A stretch of DNA of 64,000 nt from Rhizoctonia solani (Eukaryota; Basidiomycota; Agaricomycetes; Cantharellales; Ceratobasidiaceae): NCBI RefSeq assembly GCF_016906535.1, contig NC_057383.1:1240001-1304000 (forward strand), written 5' to 3'. The notes below the pieces were generated by a model. The model did not search any database and had not been told where the DNA came from. It was given only the letters and a program-made list of their open reading frames with translations. Of this stretch, positions 33,734 through 46,258 are shown one piece after another (position 1 is the stretch's first letter; every line of letters begins with the position of its first letter). A program made the position numbers and the translations under genes.

Positions 33734-35599
33734 CTATATGCTTGCCCTCCCCGTAATGGAGTCGTTGGCCCGTTTACTCTCGGTCTCTTCAATGACTCGT
33801 CGTACATCCTCCAAGCTCCCAACGTGTACAACCCGCCGCTCCTGCTGCAACAATCCTTTGAACTCCTCCGGAAGTACGTCGCGTTCGAAATCGAATGAGT
33901 TCGAAGAAGATAGGGCCGACTCAACAGCTTCAGAAAACTTGGCCGGATGCGCTGTAGCAAGTGCGACTTGAATCACTCCCGAGGGGCTACGATAGAGCTA
34001 AGTACGATATCACGTTGCCAGGGGAAAATAGAGCGTACTTGTTCTCAGCGAACTTGCCTGCCGCACATAGACCAACTGCAGTGTGTGGGTCGGCGATATA
34101 AGAGTTGGTTAAATTAAAGCACTTTTTGATAGTCTCGGTAGTCTAAATGGGGGTTAGAGGCGTGGAACGAACGAAGAAGAAAGGTAAATAAAACTAACCT
34201 CTTCGTCTGAAACTCTCGTTGCGACAAACTCTTTCCTTGCAGCCTCAAGAGCAGTGACAGGTACTGACACGCGACCATTCGATTTCACTTTGCTCATCCA
34301 ACTAGCCACTGCAGCTCCTGCATCCGTTCCTGTTTCTTGAGCAAGGTACCACAAGAGGCGTTCAAAATTACTCGAAACAAGGATGTCCATAGCGGGGCTG
34401 AGTGTTTCTTGTACAGCAGATGCTTGTTTTCCATCTGAGGCGCCATGTGCAGGGGCCGTGGGGTCTGAAGGAGCTAATAACAAATGTTGGGGGACTTTAT
34501 ATGTCAAAGGTTGGTGAAAAGCAACGCACTTTGGGTTCCCGGCTCTTCAGCTGAAGTAGCATATGTGCCTGTCGCCCAGAAACGAGCCAGAATATCATTT
34601 GAATTGGTAGCAATACCTAGGGGAGCACCAACTGGTAGCCCCATTCTGCTGGCATACCACCCCGCCAAGACATCTCCAAAGTTCCCAGTCGGTACAACAA
34701 ACTGAACTTTAACGTCTTCACCCTTGGATTTGACAAGGGACAAATAGGCATGGAAATAGTAGACGGTTTGCGCAAGGATGCGAGCCCAGTTGATTGAATT
34801 TACAGCACCCAGGCGATGCTTTGCGTTGAATTCTTTGTCCGCAAAGAGAGCTTTACCGAGTCTTGGCAGTCATCGAATGTACCACGGAAAGCAAGATTAT
34901 GCACATTCTCATCGCGCACTGTTGTCATCTGTGCCTCTTGGATGGGAGAAACACGCCCAAGCGGATGTAGAATGTAGATGCTGATCGACGGTTTCCCGCG
35001 AAGACCATAGATCGCAGCGCTGTCACGACGATAAATTCGAAGTTTTTGGAATAATCATGCTGCTACGCACCTTCCTGTATCCCCGCTCGTAGCGCCAACT
35101 ACTGTTAAGCGTTCTTGCTCAGCCAAAGGTTTCCCTACATTGCGACGAGCCAGAAAATATTCGAACAAATTTCCCAGTAGTTGAAGTGCCACATCTTTGA
35201 AAGCAAATGTCGGGCCGTGGAAAAGCTCCAAGATATACCGTTCACCTGTTTCATCAAGCTGGTGAAGAGGTGTAGTTTCGGGATGCCGAAAAGTCCCATA
35301 GGACCTCTCAACTAAGTTTCGAAGATCGGCTGACGAGACCTCGGATTCGGGGATATACATGGATAGGACGGTCTGTGCGAGCTCAATAAATGATAGATTT
35401 TGCCATTCAGTGACCCAGTTTTGAGGCAGTCCAGGGATAGAGTCGGGAATATACAAGCCACCATTGGGTGCGAGTCCTGTGAGAACTGCCTAGACGTTGG
35501 TAGAGTCAGATTCTAATGATGCACTGCATGTAGAATATGCACCTCTTCAAAGGTCAATCGCTCTTCACCCCCACGCGTTGAGAAATACCGGATTGTCAT
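33734..35599 (-). CDS. THR4: Threonine synthase (PLP-dependent), one apparent frameshift
   Basis: Converts O-phosphohomoserine to threonine, the last step of the pathway. Start MTIRYFSTRGGEERLTFEE at 35599 is the family N terminus. Visible in order: GLAPNGGLYIPD, the PLP-lysine motif HGPTFAFKDVALQL, the GATSGDTG loop, VPTGNFGDVLAGW, LVSSNFERLLWYLA, and HTAVGLCAA near the C terminus. Introns include about 35488-35541, 35035-35084, 34476-34531 and 34143-34197. Length fits the fungal/plant-type long form. In the exon after GDTG the frame breaks near 34851: GTAAAG is followed by CTCTC where one more G would give the expected SVKALFADKEF. Otherwise every conserved block is intact, so an assembly indel is as likely as inactivation. 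Confidence 0.9.
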
Positions 35600-35965
35600 C
35601 TTCGAAACTACCTGCTCGTACACAAGCCAATCGTTTTCCCGGAAACCAAAAGGCGTAGATAAATATGAGTCACTGGTTGTGAGATCGTGGACAAATGTGG
35701 TTGTGAATTGGGAGTATTCGGCCGAGACCAATCCAGTCGCGATCTGACTGCCGCTGGAGTGACAAACAAAGTCAAGCAAGTCCCCACAATTGGAGTGCTA
35801 ACGCAAAGTATTTTTATTGACACTGCAATGCGGTCACGCACATGTGATGAGATATAGTTACTAATATTGCACAGGGAATGGAGCCTCGGGACTACATAGA
35901 TATTTGGAAGAGTTGTATGCTATACTCTGAGCATACACATACCTACTGGAGCGTGCATTACTTGG
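35600..35965. other. Upstream region of THR4
   Basis: Short intergenic region between THR4 and the 3' end of the zinc-cluster gene, both on the minus strand. It should contain the THR4 promoter. No motif I can support. Confidence 0.4.
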
Positions 35966-38055
35966 TCATCCGCCCGTGATTCTAAGGCCGGCTGTCCTCA
36001 AATCTGTCCAAACTGCTGCACGACCTTCACTTCTTGTTCTGGCCCATATATGCTCTAGCTTCATCATTACATCGTTACCAGCTGTGCCCGGCTGTGCACT
36101 TTCTCGAACTCCAATAATTCTTTGGCGGAGCGTGTCTCGGTCTCTCTCGTTAATTGTAGCGACTCCGGCCTATAAGTTATATTGAGTAAATCGACGAGAC
36201 AGTAAATGGTTAAGAATACGTACCACTACCATCGGAGAGACTAGGTAGGAGTCAGGATGCCGTGCTGGTTGGACCCCCCTGACAAGGCGCATGAAGCTGC
36301 GTGAGCCCGTACCACCCGATTGTCTTCGGAGGTGACTTTGCATAGAGCCTGCATTGAATCAGGAATGTAAATCATGAAGTGAATAGATTACAAAAACACC
36401 TACCATGTAAAGATAAATAAGGACAGCAAACCTCCAGCATTCTTGAACCAGCACTCTCCCAACGCGTAATGAGGGATCACCCAGATCATCAACAGGAATG
36501 TTGATACGGGACAAGTTTGATTCTATCCAAGCAACCAGCTCTGAATTGTTAGTTGCTTCTGGTGCTTGGGATAAGTTATTAATCCAGGCGAATAACAGAA
36601 TAAATTGGTCCGGGACTCCGTAGAGCCACGCCAAACCGCAGCTGTTCTGCCTCTGAGACATTGTTTCGCATAGTTCGAGCGAAAATGGCGTTTCGTACTG
36701 AAAGTAAGTTGATTTCCCAAGAGTTACGTTGGCCATAATGTCAATATATGCAAAATGTCGAAGGTTGAGATTAGAATCCATCAAGATACTCGGAAGATTG
36801 AGTGGTTGTCCTATTGGCTCAGTGCATGCTCGCCGAAAAACAGGAGCGGCGTAGTCCAAAGAGCGGATGCAGTCCGATGTAGGCTGAGTGTGCAGCTGAA
36901 GCGCTAGTATCTACGTTTTTTGGATCACGAGCGAGTTCAATTAGCAAATTCAGGTACTCGTACCTCAAGTATACTATCTAATTCACGAATCGCATCTTGT
37001 TTATCCAAAGGGTTGAGTGAAGGTGGTGTAGTCATGAAAAGAGAACTTCTTGTCTGTACGGCTAAGGCCAAACGATTGAGAAGGGACATTCCCTCATTAT
37101 CAACCACCAAATTTCTTGCGTATATGCTCATTACGTTGGCTATAAGAATGGTCCTTACTCGTGAACCCTCAGAAGAGAATTGTCCAATAACCTGATCCCG
37201 CATGTTGTACGCCATTCTGCGAGGTTCAAAAATGCTTGCAATAGCCCACTGAGAGTCTAGGCAAAACTTTGAGTGTTTCTTAGCAGGGCAGCGAGCTGGC
37301 CACGAAGACTCACAGCAGTATAACACGAATGGCAATGTGTTATCTCTTGAATTTTTATCCACAAAAGGACTAGTGTGTAGAATGATTTGAACTTCTTTAA
37401 GGTCAGTGTCCTCATCGGCGGCGGCATCCAGGTACCGGAGATCCGTCCTTGCCAGTTCCAGTGGCTCCAGGTTATATGTGGTAGGAGTCGTGCTATACAC
37501 TTCCAGTGTATTAGCTAGAGGAGAGGTGGGTTCCAGTAAAACACAAGGTGAGACTATGTTTCCATGCGGGGGTGGACTCAGAAAAGTAGCGCACATCGAG
37601 GGGGAAGAGTTCGTGATATTCTGACGCGGGGTCAGAGCAGAGCTAGGGTGTGACTCAGTGACCCATGTGCTAAGAGGAGGTGAGTGAACATAATATTTAG
37701 AGCTCCCGGAACTTGAAGATGCAATGGAAGAATCAGCGTTAACAGCCGAGGTGCAAGATAGTACGTTTTGGATCATTTTGCTTGTCGACTGAGCGTACAT
37801 AGCTTTTCGTGGGCCTGGTTTCGTCCTTGTTATTCGATGGCGTTCATCCTCAGGGTATTTGATATAATTGTAGACACACGCCTTCCCAAGAGTTAAACAT
37901 CGTAGACATCGAGGTTTGGTTTCGTCACATTTTTTGTGACTGTTTGTGTAACGGAGTGTGGGTCACGAACTAAAAACCAAAGATAACGAAGGATCCATGG
38001 CTCACCTATATTTACATTTGGTACATCCAGTCATGGATCTCTTAAAACCAGGCAT
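35966..38055 (-). CDS. Zn2Cys6 transcription factor, one apparent frameshift
   Basis: Exon 1 (38055-38006, MPGFKRSMTGCTKCKY) joins across a GT-AG intron (38005-37940) to give CTKCKYSHKKCDETKPRC followed by LRCLTLGKAC. This is a complete C-x2-C-x6-C...C-x2-C-x6-C zinc cluster, which binds DNA. A basic linker (RTKPGPRKA), a Ser/Pro region and a helical fungal regulator region follow (37400-36400). Later exons encode LVRGVQPARHPDSYLVSPM and end at TGA 35966-35968. Near 36300 the reading passes from VVRAHAA to FMRLVRG in another frame, with one base missing. Target genes are unknown. The neighbouring THR4 is transcribed the same way but independently. Confidence 0.8.
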
Positions 38056-39010
38056 CTCTGTTGGATTGTGGCTCAGACCAGAGCATGAAGAACATAAGGG
38101 GCGCTTACACTCTGATGACATCAGCTGGTGTTTCAGCCCGGGAAGGAAATTGAGGTGGTGTATCTTAAATGAAAGACCGTATCTCATGTTTTTGACCAGG
38201 GTTCCGGAATTAGATCTGGGGTGAAAAAGACTCGGTTGTCATTTAGCATCGGTGTGTATACTATGATAATGTCCGGTCCCTCTAATTAAAATTACGAGCT
38301 TTGCGACTTGTTGTACCCCCAGGTGGGGATGTTTAGTGATGTGTTTTCACGGTTCACGTACGGGGTAGTGTGCTGGAATAGGCCTTGTTGCTCGGCCGCA
38401 AGTGAATACACACGCCCAGCCCGAGCCCGCTTCGCCTCCATGGCCATCGACGCTTAAGCCTGGATGACCTAAGTTGGCTGTCCAAGATGTCTAGTCGCTG
38501 ACTCAGCTTTCCCACGGCTGTCCTTTCGGGCTATTAGTTAAAGTTAAAATATCAACCCAACCATAGGTCCTCTGAAATAAGTCTACAGGTCAATGTGTTT
38601 GCCGTGCATAGAGTGAGCGATAAAGCCTATAGCTGGCTAACGAGTGACGAGTGAATAGATCGAGATTGCTGGACTATATGGCAAGTAAAAAGAGAGAGGT
38701 CCGAGAAGGACTATATTCCGAAAAATTGCTATGCGGCATTGAATGAGGCAGACCCACGGTCAACTCTAGTAAAAGGCGAGGGTTGAATGCGTTATGTGTT
38801 TACCTCTGCCGCTGGTCAAGCAAGCTCGGGTATGTGGGTGTGGTCATGCCAAATTAGAAAAATCCGGTTTTGTGGGTTGGGTCTATAAATGGAAATTGTT
38901 CGCCTTCTAGTACTTTGTTAGACTTTTAGTTCACTTTCTTGTTCCAGAACTTCATAGTTAGCCCAATAGGTGTAAAGCTACATAAAGAGTATGTATAATA
39001 CAGATATGTA
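38056..39010. other. Intergenic, promoter of the zinc-cluster gene
   Basis: No gene recognised. A + strand open frame at 37958-38224 overlaps the first exon of the regulator in antisense and is a shadow. Confidence 0.45.
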
Positions 39011-42000
39011 CTACGATACAAGTACAATATTTCCGGTGCTATCTAGTAACGCAAGTCGCGTCGAAGCACCAAGTAAACGACGCATAGCCACAGTCCCTGT
39101 CTCCTCTTCCTTAAGAATAGTAGCATCGACCCCATACTGATCCTCATCAGCAAACTCAAGCACTTGTAGTATAGTTCTCAGCTTCAAGGACACACGAGAA
39201 TCATGGTACAGCTTGATAAACTCGAAACTTCGTGATGCTTTAAGCTCTGAAGCCTCTTGGTGGCCTTCTGGCTCCGGAGCTTTATCCGGTGCGGCTTCGA
39301 ATGACATGGAGAGAGGACCCACACGTTTCGTATCTCTAAAACCAGCCATCTGTGTCCAAAAAGATCGTAAAGCTGCTGGAGTCCAAACGATTATTCGTTT
39401 TTTCCGTTCTTTGATTGGCCTCAGTGAGACCATGGCTCCAGAACATCCCTCCCATGGGGCACGTCCACGCACAGGAATAATCCACGCCGCACGACCCCAT
39501 GTGTCAGATAAAAAGTTCCTAGCCGCACTCGCTTGATCTTGGGCGGGGCTTCCATCTTGGTTGAGCCAATTCTGAAAGCTGGGAGGCACCAAACTCGCCA
39601 ACATTCCTTCGGTCAGGGACGGTGAGGGACAGGGCAGAGAAGGAAGAAAATGCGGTTGTGGTATGACGCTATGTAAATGACCCTTGTAAATCTTGCTGAT
39701 TAGTGGAGAGGGAGGTCGGGGCTGCTGAGCCGGTGGATGATCGGGCGCGGGAGAAGGCTCATGCGATTGGAGGATTTTTCGAGTGTCCGTATTCTCCGTC
39801 CTATCCACGTTCGAGAAGATCTGCCGCGCATCATGTGTCGATACGCCAACGGAGCTAGGAACCTCAGGGGTAAGATCAGTCTTGGGAGTTTCCTTAGATC
39901 CAGTAGTCTTCCCAAACGCGGGTGCTGAGTATGAAGTGGCGAGTATTCCATGTGACACAGAACGAATGTTTGGTCGAAAATCTTGCGACTCGCACGAGAT
40001 ATCTTCCTCTGGCTCGGCAGTTGGTTTGGCCGCTGGAAATCTGAAGATGGGGTTGTTTCGAAAGGGTTTACCAGTGACAATTATCTGGCTTATGTCGGGA
40101 GACTCGATGGATTCGAGTGAATCATCCAGAATATTCCGTTTAGGAAGCGGTGTGAAGCTTAGGATAGGAGAACATGATCCTACTAGCGAGCCTGCTGTAT
40201 TATTGTAAGCGGCAAGTTTGGACGTTCCAGATCGCTTATTCGTTGGTGCGGGAAACCCATGCGAAGAACACGCGCTGTTGGCTGCCTTGCCCGTAGATCC
40301 TGCAGGTATGTTGGTGTGATGAACCACAGAAGGTTGCAAAGGTGCCTGAGAAACTAGTTGGGCAGAGCTCCCTTCCTGTGATTGACCATTGGATGGATGC
40401 CGAGTCTCGGGATCTTCTAGTGAAAGGGAACGTGACGCGAGAACCAAATCATCAGGTGATCCTCCACCACATGTTGAAAAAGGCTTCCAAGAGTTTACGG
40501 GTCGAGTGCCACTTAACGGATAGTCCGGACAGGATCGAATAGACATGTCCGAACTCCACGAAGGTACAAGAATCGAGGTGTCTTCTACTGTGGGATGTTC
40601 ATCTTGTCTTTGATTACGCTGATCATGAAAGGCAATCTCTCCATCTTGAAGTTGTGGCGAGTCTTGACTCGAATCATACAAGACTGATTTCATACCGAAA
40701 TTGGAGTGATGATCGCCAGGGTCAGATGAACCAGATTGCTCTGATCGAAATGAGTCGTGGTGGGGAAAATATAATACATCACTCACTCAATCCATGATCA
40801 TTAGTGCCAGAATTGCTAGGTCCCAGAATACCAGTTGCATCCATGGGTTTAACCACTGGTGAAAACTCGGGTGAATCAAGATTATGATCACCATCGAATC
40901 GAAAGTCATCTAGGTCCTCCATTGGGGATAACTCCCATGGCAAAGACTCGTGCTCATCGGTATTCAGGGAAACGTTAGTTGGGGAATTTAGGCTCTTGTC
41001 GACTTGATCGGGTTGAATAACATTTGAGTCTTGACTGGAGTCGTAAAAAACAGATGCCATCAGTTGATTAAGTTTCAAATCATAAGACGTATCAAGGTCC
41101 GCTGTATCGTTTGGTTGAGATGAAAAGTGACGCCATTCCAAAAGAGTCAACTCACACGATGTACCAGTCTGGTTGGATAAGTTGGGTAAGCTCGGTTTTT
41201 CAAGAGAGAGCAATAAAGAGTCTGAATGGAATACACCGGACTTCAGGCGAGACAAATCCCCACACAAGGGTTGAACTTGGTTTTTCTCCATCACAAGATC
41301 CCAGTCAGACGAGTTAGGGAGAGTGTGCGAGAGTAAGAAACCAGGCGTAGATTCGGCCTTGGGCGACGGAAGCGAAGCGAATTCTGGAATACCATCCAAT
41401 AACACGGGCATGTCTGCACAGAGACCAGGAGAGCCGGTGTCGTAACGGTGAGATGCCGGTACCTCTATAGTTCTATCTGTGGATAGGGACGGTGAAGATG
41501 GTACCAGCACTCTGCCCATAGGTTCAGCACATCTTCTCGATGTAGCTTCAGATAGGCTCGATGAAGGGAAAGAATTGGGAACTACTGGATCGATCGGAAT
41601 TTGGATCTGGCTTTTCTCATCCATCGAGGGGCCGAGTGTGCTTTCTAGTGTTTTTACTCTAAGTACGAGGGTTCTTTTGGAGGAGCTGTTGGCACCCGAG
41701 GGCCCCACCTCCGCCTTCGGAGGTGGATCGGGCACTGCTGCGTTCCTATGTGCAAGTTTAGCCTCAAGGGATGTACCATAAGGGGGATCAGAAGGCCGTT
41801 TGGATATCAGTTTCGAACCAATATTCGTACGTTTGGTTAGACCCAGTCTGAGGCGCACAGGAATATTACTCTTAGTACTACTTTTGGACTGCAGTACAGA
41901 GAGTGCAGCATTTCGTATTTTTGCGGAGACCGCCGGACCAGGGAGGTTGGACGGTGCAGGCAAAGGGATAGCAAAGCGGGACTTCTTGGTTGCATTCGGT

Positions 42001-42500
42001 CTTCGATCTTGAGGGCTTGCTTCAATCGATCTCCTTCGCTTCAATGGTGGTGGCTGTGCGACTGGCAAAGTTCGGATGTATGTCTTGATGCAAGAACGGA
42101 AGTCTTCAAGGCCTGAAAGCCCGGTTTCCTCGATTTCGGTGGGTTCGCTTCCCCAATCTAGTAGTGGGGATACATTTGAAGGGAGCGTCAATGGAACAAT
42201 TCGGAGCAGCGATTGTCTATTAGGTGGCGATGGATTATAGGCAAAGAGAGCCGAAGTAGAGAAGTCTAATCTTGGCCCACGGTAAGTCAAGTGGCCTACG
42301 AGAAATGATTAGAATTAACCTATATGAGGTCGTTTGATGACTGGGGTTCGCCATACATCGCTTGAATGGCCGTGATTGCTTGTACTAGCCTGGTCAGTGA
42401 GATATAGCGCAGATCGATTTATCTGATCATCTGAATTTAGCGTCCCTAATTCCAGGTGTCGAATTTCAGTCAACGAGGTAGGCGCATGGAGGCTCTTCAT
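39011..42500 (-). CDS. Large (~1,080 residues) Ser/Pro-rich protein of unknown function
   Basis: Two long open frames that overlap by a few bases become one when a 46-bp intron (40786-40741, GTGAGT...GATCAG) is removed; the join keeps phase. The ATG at 42500 (MKSLHAPTSL) lies in a small first exon whose join near 42295-42318 is not resolved (the obvious intron is only 24 bp). Most of the protein is Ser/Pro-rich with basic patches (KRRRS near 42030). The C-terminal 200 residues (39600-39011) look folded, with WGRAAWIIPVRGRAPW, a basic KERKKRIIVW strand and FEFIKLYHDSRVSLKLRTIL. Motifs such as SVFYDSSQDS and SVLYDSSQDS occur once in each half, suggesting an internal repeat. I do not recognise the family. 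Confidence 0.7.
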
Positions 42501-42833
42501 GGTGGATGTGCCCAAGAGCGCAGACCACGTGACTGCCTATAAGATATATATATATATTCATAACTCGTGAGTATCAACTATAATTTGTAAGTGGCGATGT
42601 CCACAATAATCGAGTGTAATTTAGCGGAGATCTTCGATCATATGCGAGCCTCGATCGAACAGGGGGGGGGGGTATGGGGATCGTGGGCGTGGATCAGAAT
42701 GAGCGCATGTGTCTGGTCCTTCGGCTTCCGTCGCCTACGTCACCCGTGACCAGGACTTTATAATCAGCGTTCCATACTGCGAAAACTGAACACCTCGACC
42801 TCTCCCTGCTGTCAGTAAAAGGAGTTATCTATT
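42501..42833. other. Divergent promoter region
   Basis: The 333 bp between the start of the large unknown gene (-) and the DUF1295 gene (+). Contains a 10-base G run at about 42662 and a (TA)n tract at about 42546. Likely serves both genes. Confidence 0.5.
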
Positions 42834-44080
42834 ATGGCTGTACTCTCGAAACTTACCCCTATTATCGCGGGGAACTTTGCCTTGCAGGCAGCCTTTGCTT
42901 CTATTTTTGTTCCGGCTCAGAATGAAAAGTTCTACGATCTATGCGGTGCACTGGGTTTCCTCACTGGCGCCGGCATGTCCTTGTACTATCCTTCGTTGCG
43001 CGACAAGTTCTGGTACCAGATTCCGGGTGCATCGCTCCCCCCATTAACTAGTTTTGCTCCTCGACAGCTATTGTTAACCAGCTGTCTTTGCCTGTGGGCG
43101 GGCCGACTCGGGTCTTTCCTCGTCCAGGTACTGTCTCTTTATGTCTATAGTTTTGTCTACTTACCTGAGTGGTCTCCAGCGAGCTTGGAAAGCAGGAGGT
43201 GATTCTCGATTCGACGAGATCAAGAAACAACCAGGCAAGTTTGCTGGCTTCTGGTTCGGTCAGGCCTTGTGGGTATCGATTGTCGGGCTTCCAGTATACC
43301 TTGTGAGTTGCATTAGATTCACACCTCTAAACTACGATTACTACATTGTCTTTACAGGGTAATATTCTTCCTGCTTCAAAACAAGCACCTATTGGAAAGT
43401 TCGACATGCTTGGCTTGTCTGTCTTTGCTGCTTCATTAGCCTTCGAGGTTAGTTCACCAAAGACTTCACTTGGATTATTTCTTATTTAAATTTACCCCAG
43501 GTCATCGCTGATCGTCAAAAGTCCGATTGGCGTGCGCGAAAAAATGCAAAACTTCACGACGAGAAATTTATCACATCCGGACTTTGGAGTATTAGCCGTC
43601 ATCCGAAGTACTAAACACATTGTCATTCACATGTTCATACTGACCGGGTAATCATTACAGTTACGTTGGTGAAGTTGGCTTACAGACTGGGATATGGTTG
43701 CTATCGACCACCGCACTTTCGTCTCCACTGTTGCCGAAATACGCACCATTAGCTGCAGCAATTAGCCCGTTGTTTACATGGCTGCTGTTGAGGAAGGTAA
43801 GAATCGCATTTACTTATTTGTTTTGCTGGCTTGTGCGAATGATGTATGGTTCATGTACAGGGATCTGGCGTTCCTCCACTAGAGGTAAGGACTAATCTCC
43901 AATTCTTGTTTGCGACATCAACTAAAGATATCTCTAGGCTCAAGCTCAGAAGAAATTTGGCGGAGATCCAAAGTGGGAGGAATATAAGAGGTATGTTCCT
44001 GTATGATCCTCTTGGACCCATTTCATTAATTCCGGTTTAGGACAGTACCAGTGTTCTTCCCGTGGGGAGGGTACCGGTGA
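42834..44080 (+). CDS. DUF1295 membrane protein (steroid-reductase / ICMT-like fold)
   Basis: Eight exons separated by 47-65 bp introns join without a break from MAVLSKLTPII to the end VFFPWGGYR at 44080. Several hydrophobic segments are present. The hallmark ITSGLWSISRHPNYVGE (around 43569-43670, spliced) is the NADPH/SAM-site-like motif shared by DUF1295, sterol C14/5-alpha reductases and isoprenylcysteine methyltransferases, followed by the usual C-terminal KKFGGDPKWEEYKR. DUF1295 members are ER or other membrane proteins thought to act as reductases; the substrate is unknown. Family length (about 280-300 residues) fits. Confidence 0.85.
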
Positions 44081-45466
44081 TAGTAGCATCACCTTTCCTC
44101 CCATAGTATGCGATTGAATTTAAAGCTCTAAGATTCGGGTTGTATTATATGTCTTACATGGTATAAGAGTAGATTCAACTAAAACGTAACTCGGAATAGT
44201 CGGATTAGAGTATGCGGTGTGTATGATAGTGGTATTATCTCCCCCTGTTCGGGCGAAGACATATGGTCAAGGTCCACTCGGATCAGGCATCCGAGGAATC
44301 GTCATACCAATTTCCATTGATCAAGTTACTTGGACAGTTATGACTGGTCAAAGGGAAGTTCACGTCACCGCTTGGATGACCCAGCAGAGCCAATCAAAAA
44401 GAGCAGGTCCTGAGGCAAACAGGGACCGTAGGTGAGAAGTCTTTGATAGACGTGGAGTACAATTGAGTATTCCGCGTTACATACAGGGCGATTGCTGCTT
44501 CGCCTAGGAGTGAGTCTAGAGACGAATATATGATTGTCATGCGGGAATTGCTTTTTATTTGGTTTCTTTTGAAGTGTCTTATCTCTCCCTTGGAAAGCAA
44601 TAACAAGAGGTACCCAACACATTTCTCTTATTCAATCACCTCACGATGCCTATAAGTCCCTGTGCGATTCGGGCCTAATTATTTGGAGTCATAGGCTGAC
44701 TATGGATGAAAGCAGCGCATATACACCGCTCATTACGTGCGGCGATAGGATCGATTCCCCTATAGATAGCTACGTGTATATGTGGACTCGATGAGCTTGG
44801 ATGTTTCATGGGAAATGCGACTATGCGCAAGCAGTGGGCTACGCAGTGCTGAAATACGAATATGCTTAATGTGTATATCCAGTTGATTGTAACAAGGATA
44901 AAGACAGAGTAGATGTAACAGTAGGATAAGACGAGTACCTGGGGCTCGAACGAGGTCCCTTTATGCTCGGCAGGTATAGAAAAAGTAGCATAGGATAACT
45001 GATGTTTTCTCGACTTTGGACGGTAAGCGAGTTTATCGGCCTCAGCCTGTATTTTGACCAAACGAGGGCTTTCTTAACTATTTCAATCGTTCTTCCATGG
45101 CGGAATATTTTTCACCGGGAGGAGCGACTTCATCTCCACAATCACAACTGCTCACACAAAGAAGTGTAAAGGCCTACATAGTCAGTTGAAATACACTGAA
45201 GTGAAAGCAAGTAATAGCGGGGAAATTTTCATCGTTCTAGTTCCAAGAGGGACATTGATAAAAGCAGCTACATTAAAACATATCTCATCGGTACCTTTGG
45301 TAAGGTAGAAACCGGGTTGAGACTTTAACGTTTGTGTTCTAAGAGAAAACACAAATATCTTCCCAACTAAGATACGTGTTTGTTTAATATGTAGTCCTTA
45401 ATCCTTGGATAATATTGAGGGTAGGTATCGTCGAAAGTGTTAAAGACAAGGCACTAGCAGAGGCGT
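44081..45466. other. Intergenic up to the inverted repeat
   Basis: No gene I can support on either strand. The stretch ends at the outer breakpoint of the left arm. Confidence 0.5.
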
Positions 45467-45609
45467 AAGAGAGGGAATGGGCGACGGCTGCTGCGGTCGC
45501 TGCCTGCGTCCAGGCCGGCGCCGACATCGTCAGGGTCCATAACCTCCAGGCCATGACCGATGTCGTCGCCGTCGCCGATGCCATCTGGCGGTCCGCCCAT
45601 GACGACTGA
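45467..45609 (+). pseudogene. Orphan 3' end of FOL1 (DHPS C terminus)
   Basis: Matches the last 143 bases of FOL1 including its stop (TGA 45607-45609), encoding the end of the dihydropteroate synthase domain (GADIVRVHNLQAM...). It lacks any start or catalytic core, so it makes nothing useful. It shows that this arm was copied from the FOL1-laccase locus at 54-60 kb. Confidence 0.95.
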
Positions 45610-46258
45610 GGGCGAGCCTCGAGCGTGTGCGTGCATGCGTGTGTGCAAGCGGGTGCGAGTGGGACTGGTATGGGTGTTAGTGTGGGTCCGGGATGTGCGC
45701 CTATGTGAGAGTACTAGTCATAGTGAAATCATATCACCCAATGTCCGAGCTCAAACGGATAGTCAAATCAGGCTCGGCTCGCGCTCTTTGGTTCCGCACT
45801 CCATATCGTATATCAGTCCGATGTATCCAATTCAGGCAGCCCAATGACTTCCTAGCCTGCGGGGTCATGACCACCGCGCGTCCCCGCAGCCTCGACGAAA
45901 CGTGCAAGCCCGGCGTCGTCAAATACGAATCGCGCGGGATCTGAAATACACTGCCGATCGTATCCTTCCCGATATGATATTGCGGCCCAACCTCACGTGG
46001 CGCAATATCAACCCCAGTGAGCAAAAGATGCACCATGGCAGCTCTACGTTGACCATACGACGATAGATATTTAGTATGAGCTGCTTGTGGCCCGAGTGAG
46101 CGGAGCAAGCCTGGACGTAGCAAACGATTGTATTTTCGATGTATATAGAGAGACAGTGAGAGTAGAGACAGCTTGTATTCGACTATTACTAAGGAGATAG
46201 ATGTCTATGCTTGGTTGCTTCTATGCTTAGCCCATGGTGGGCGGAGAGGAGGATGGGC

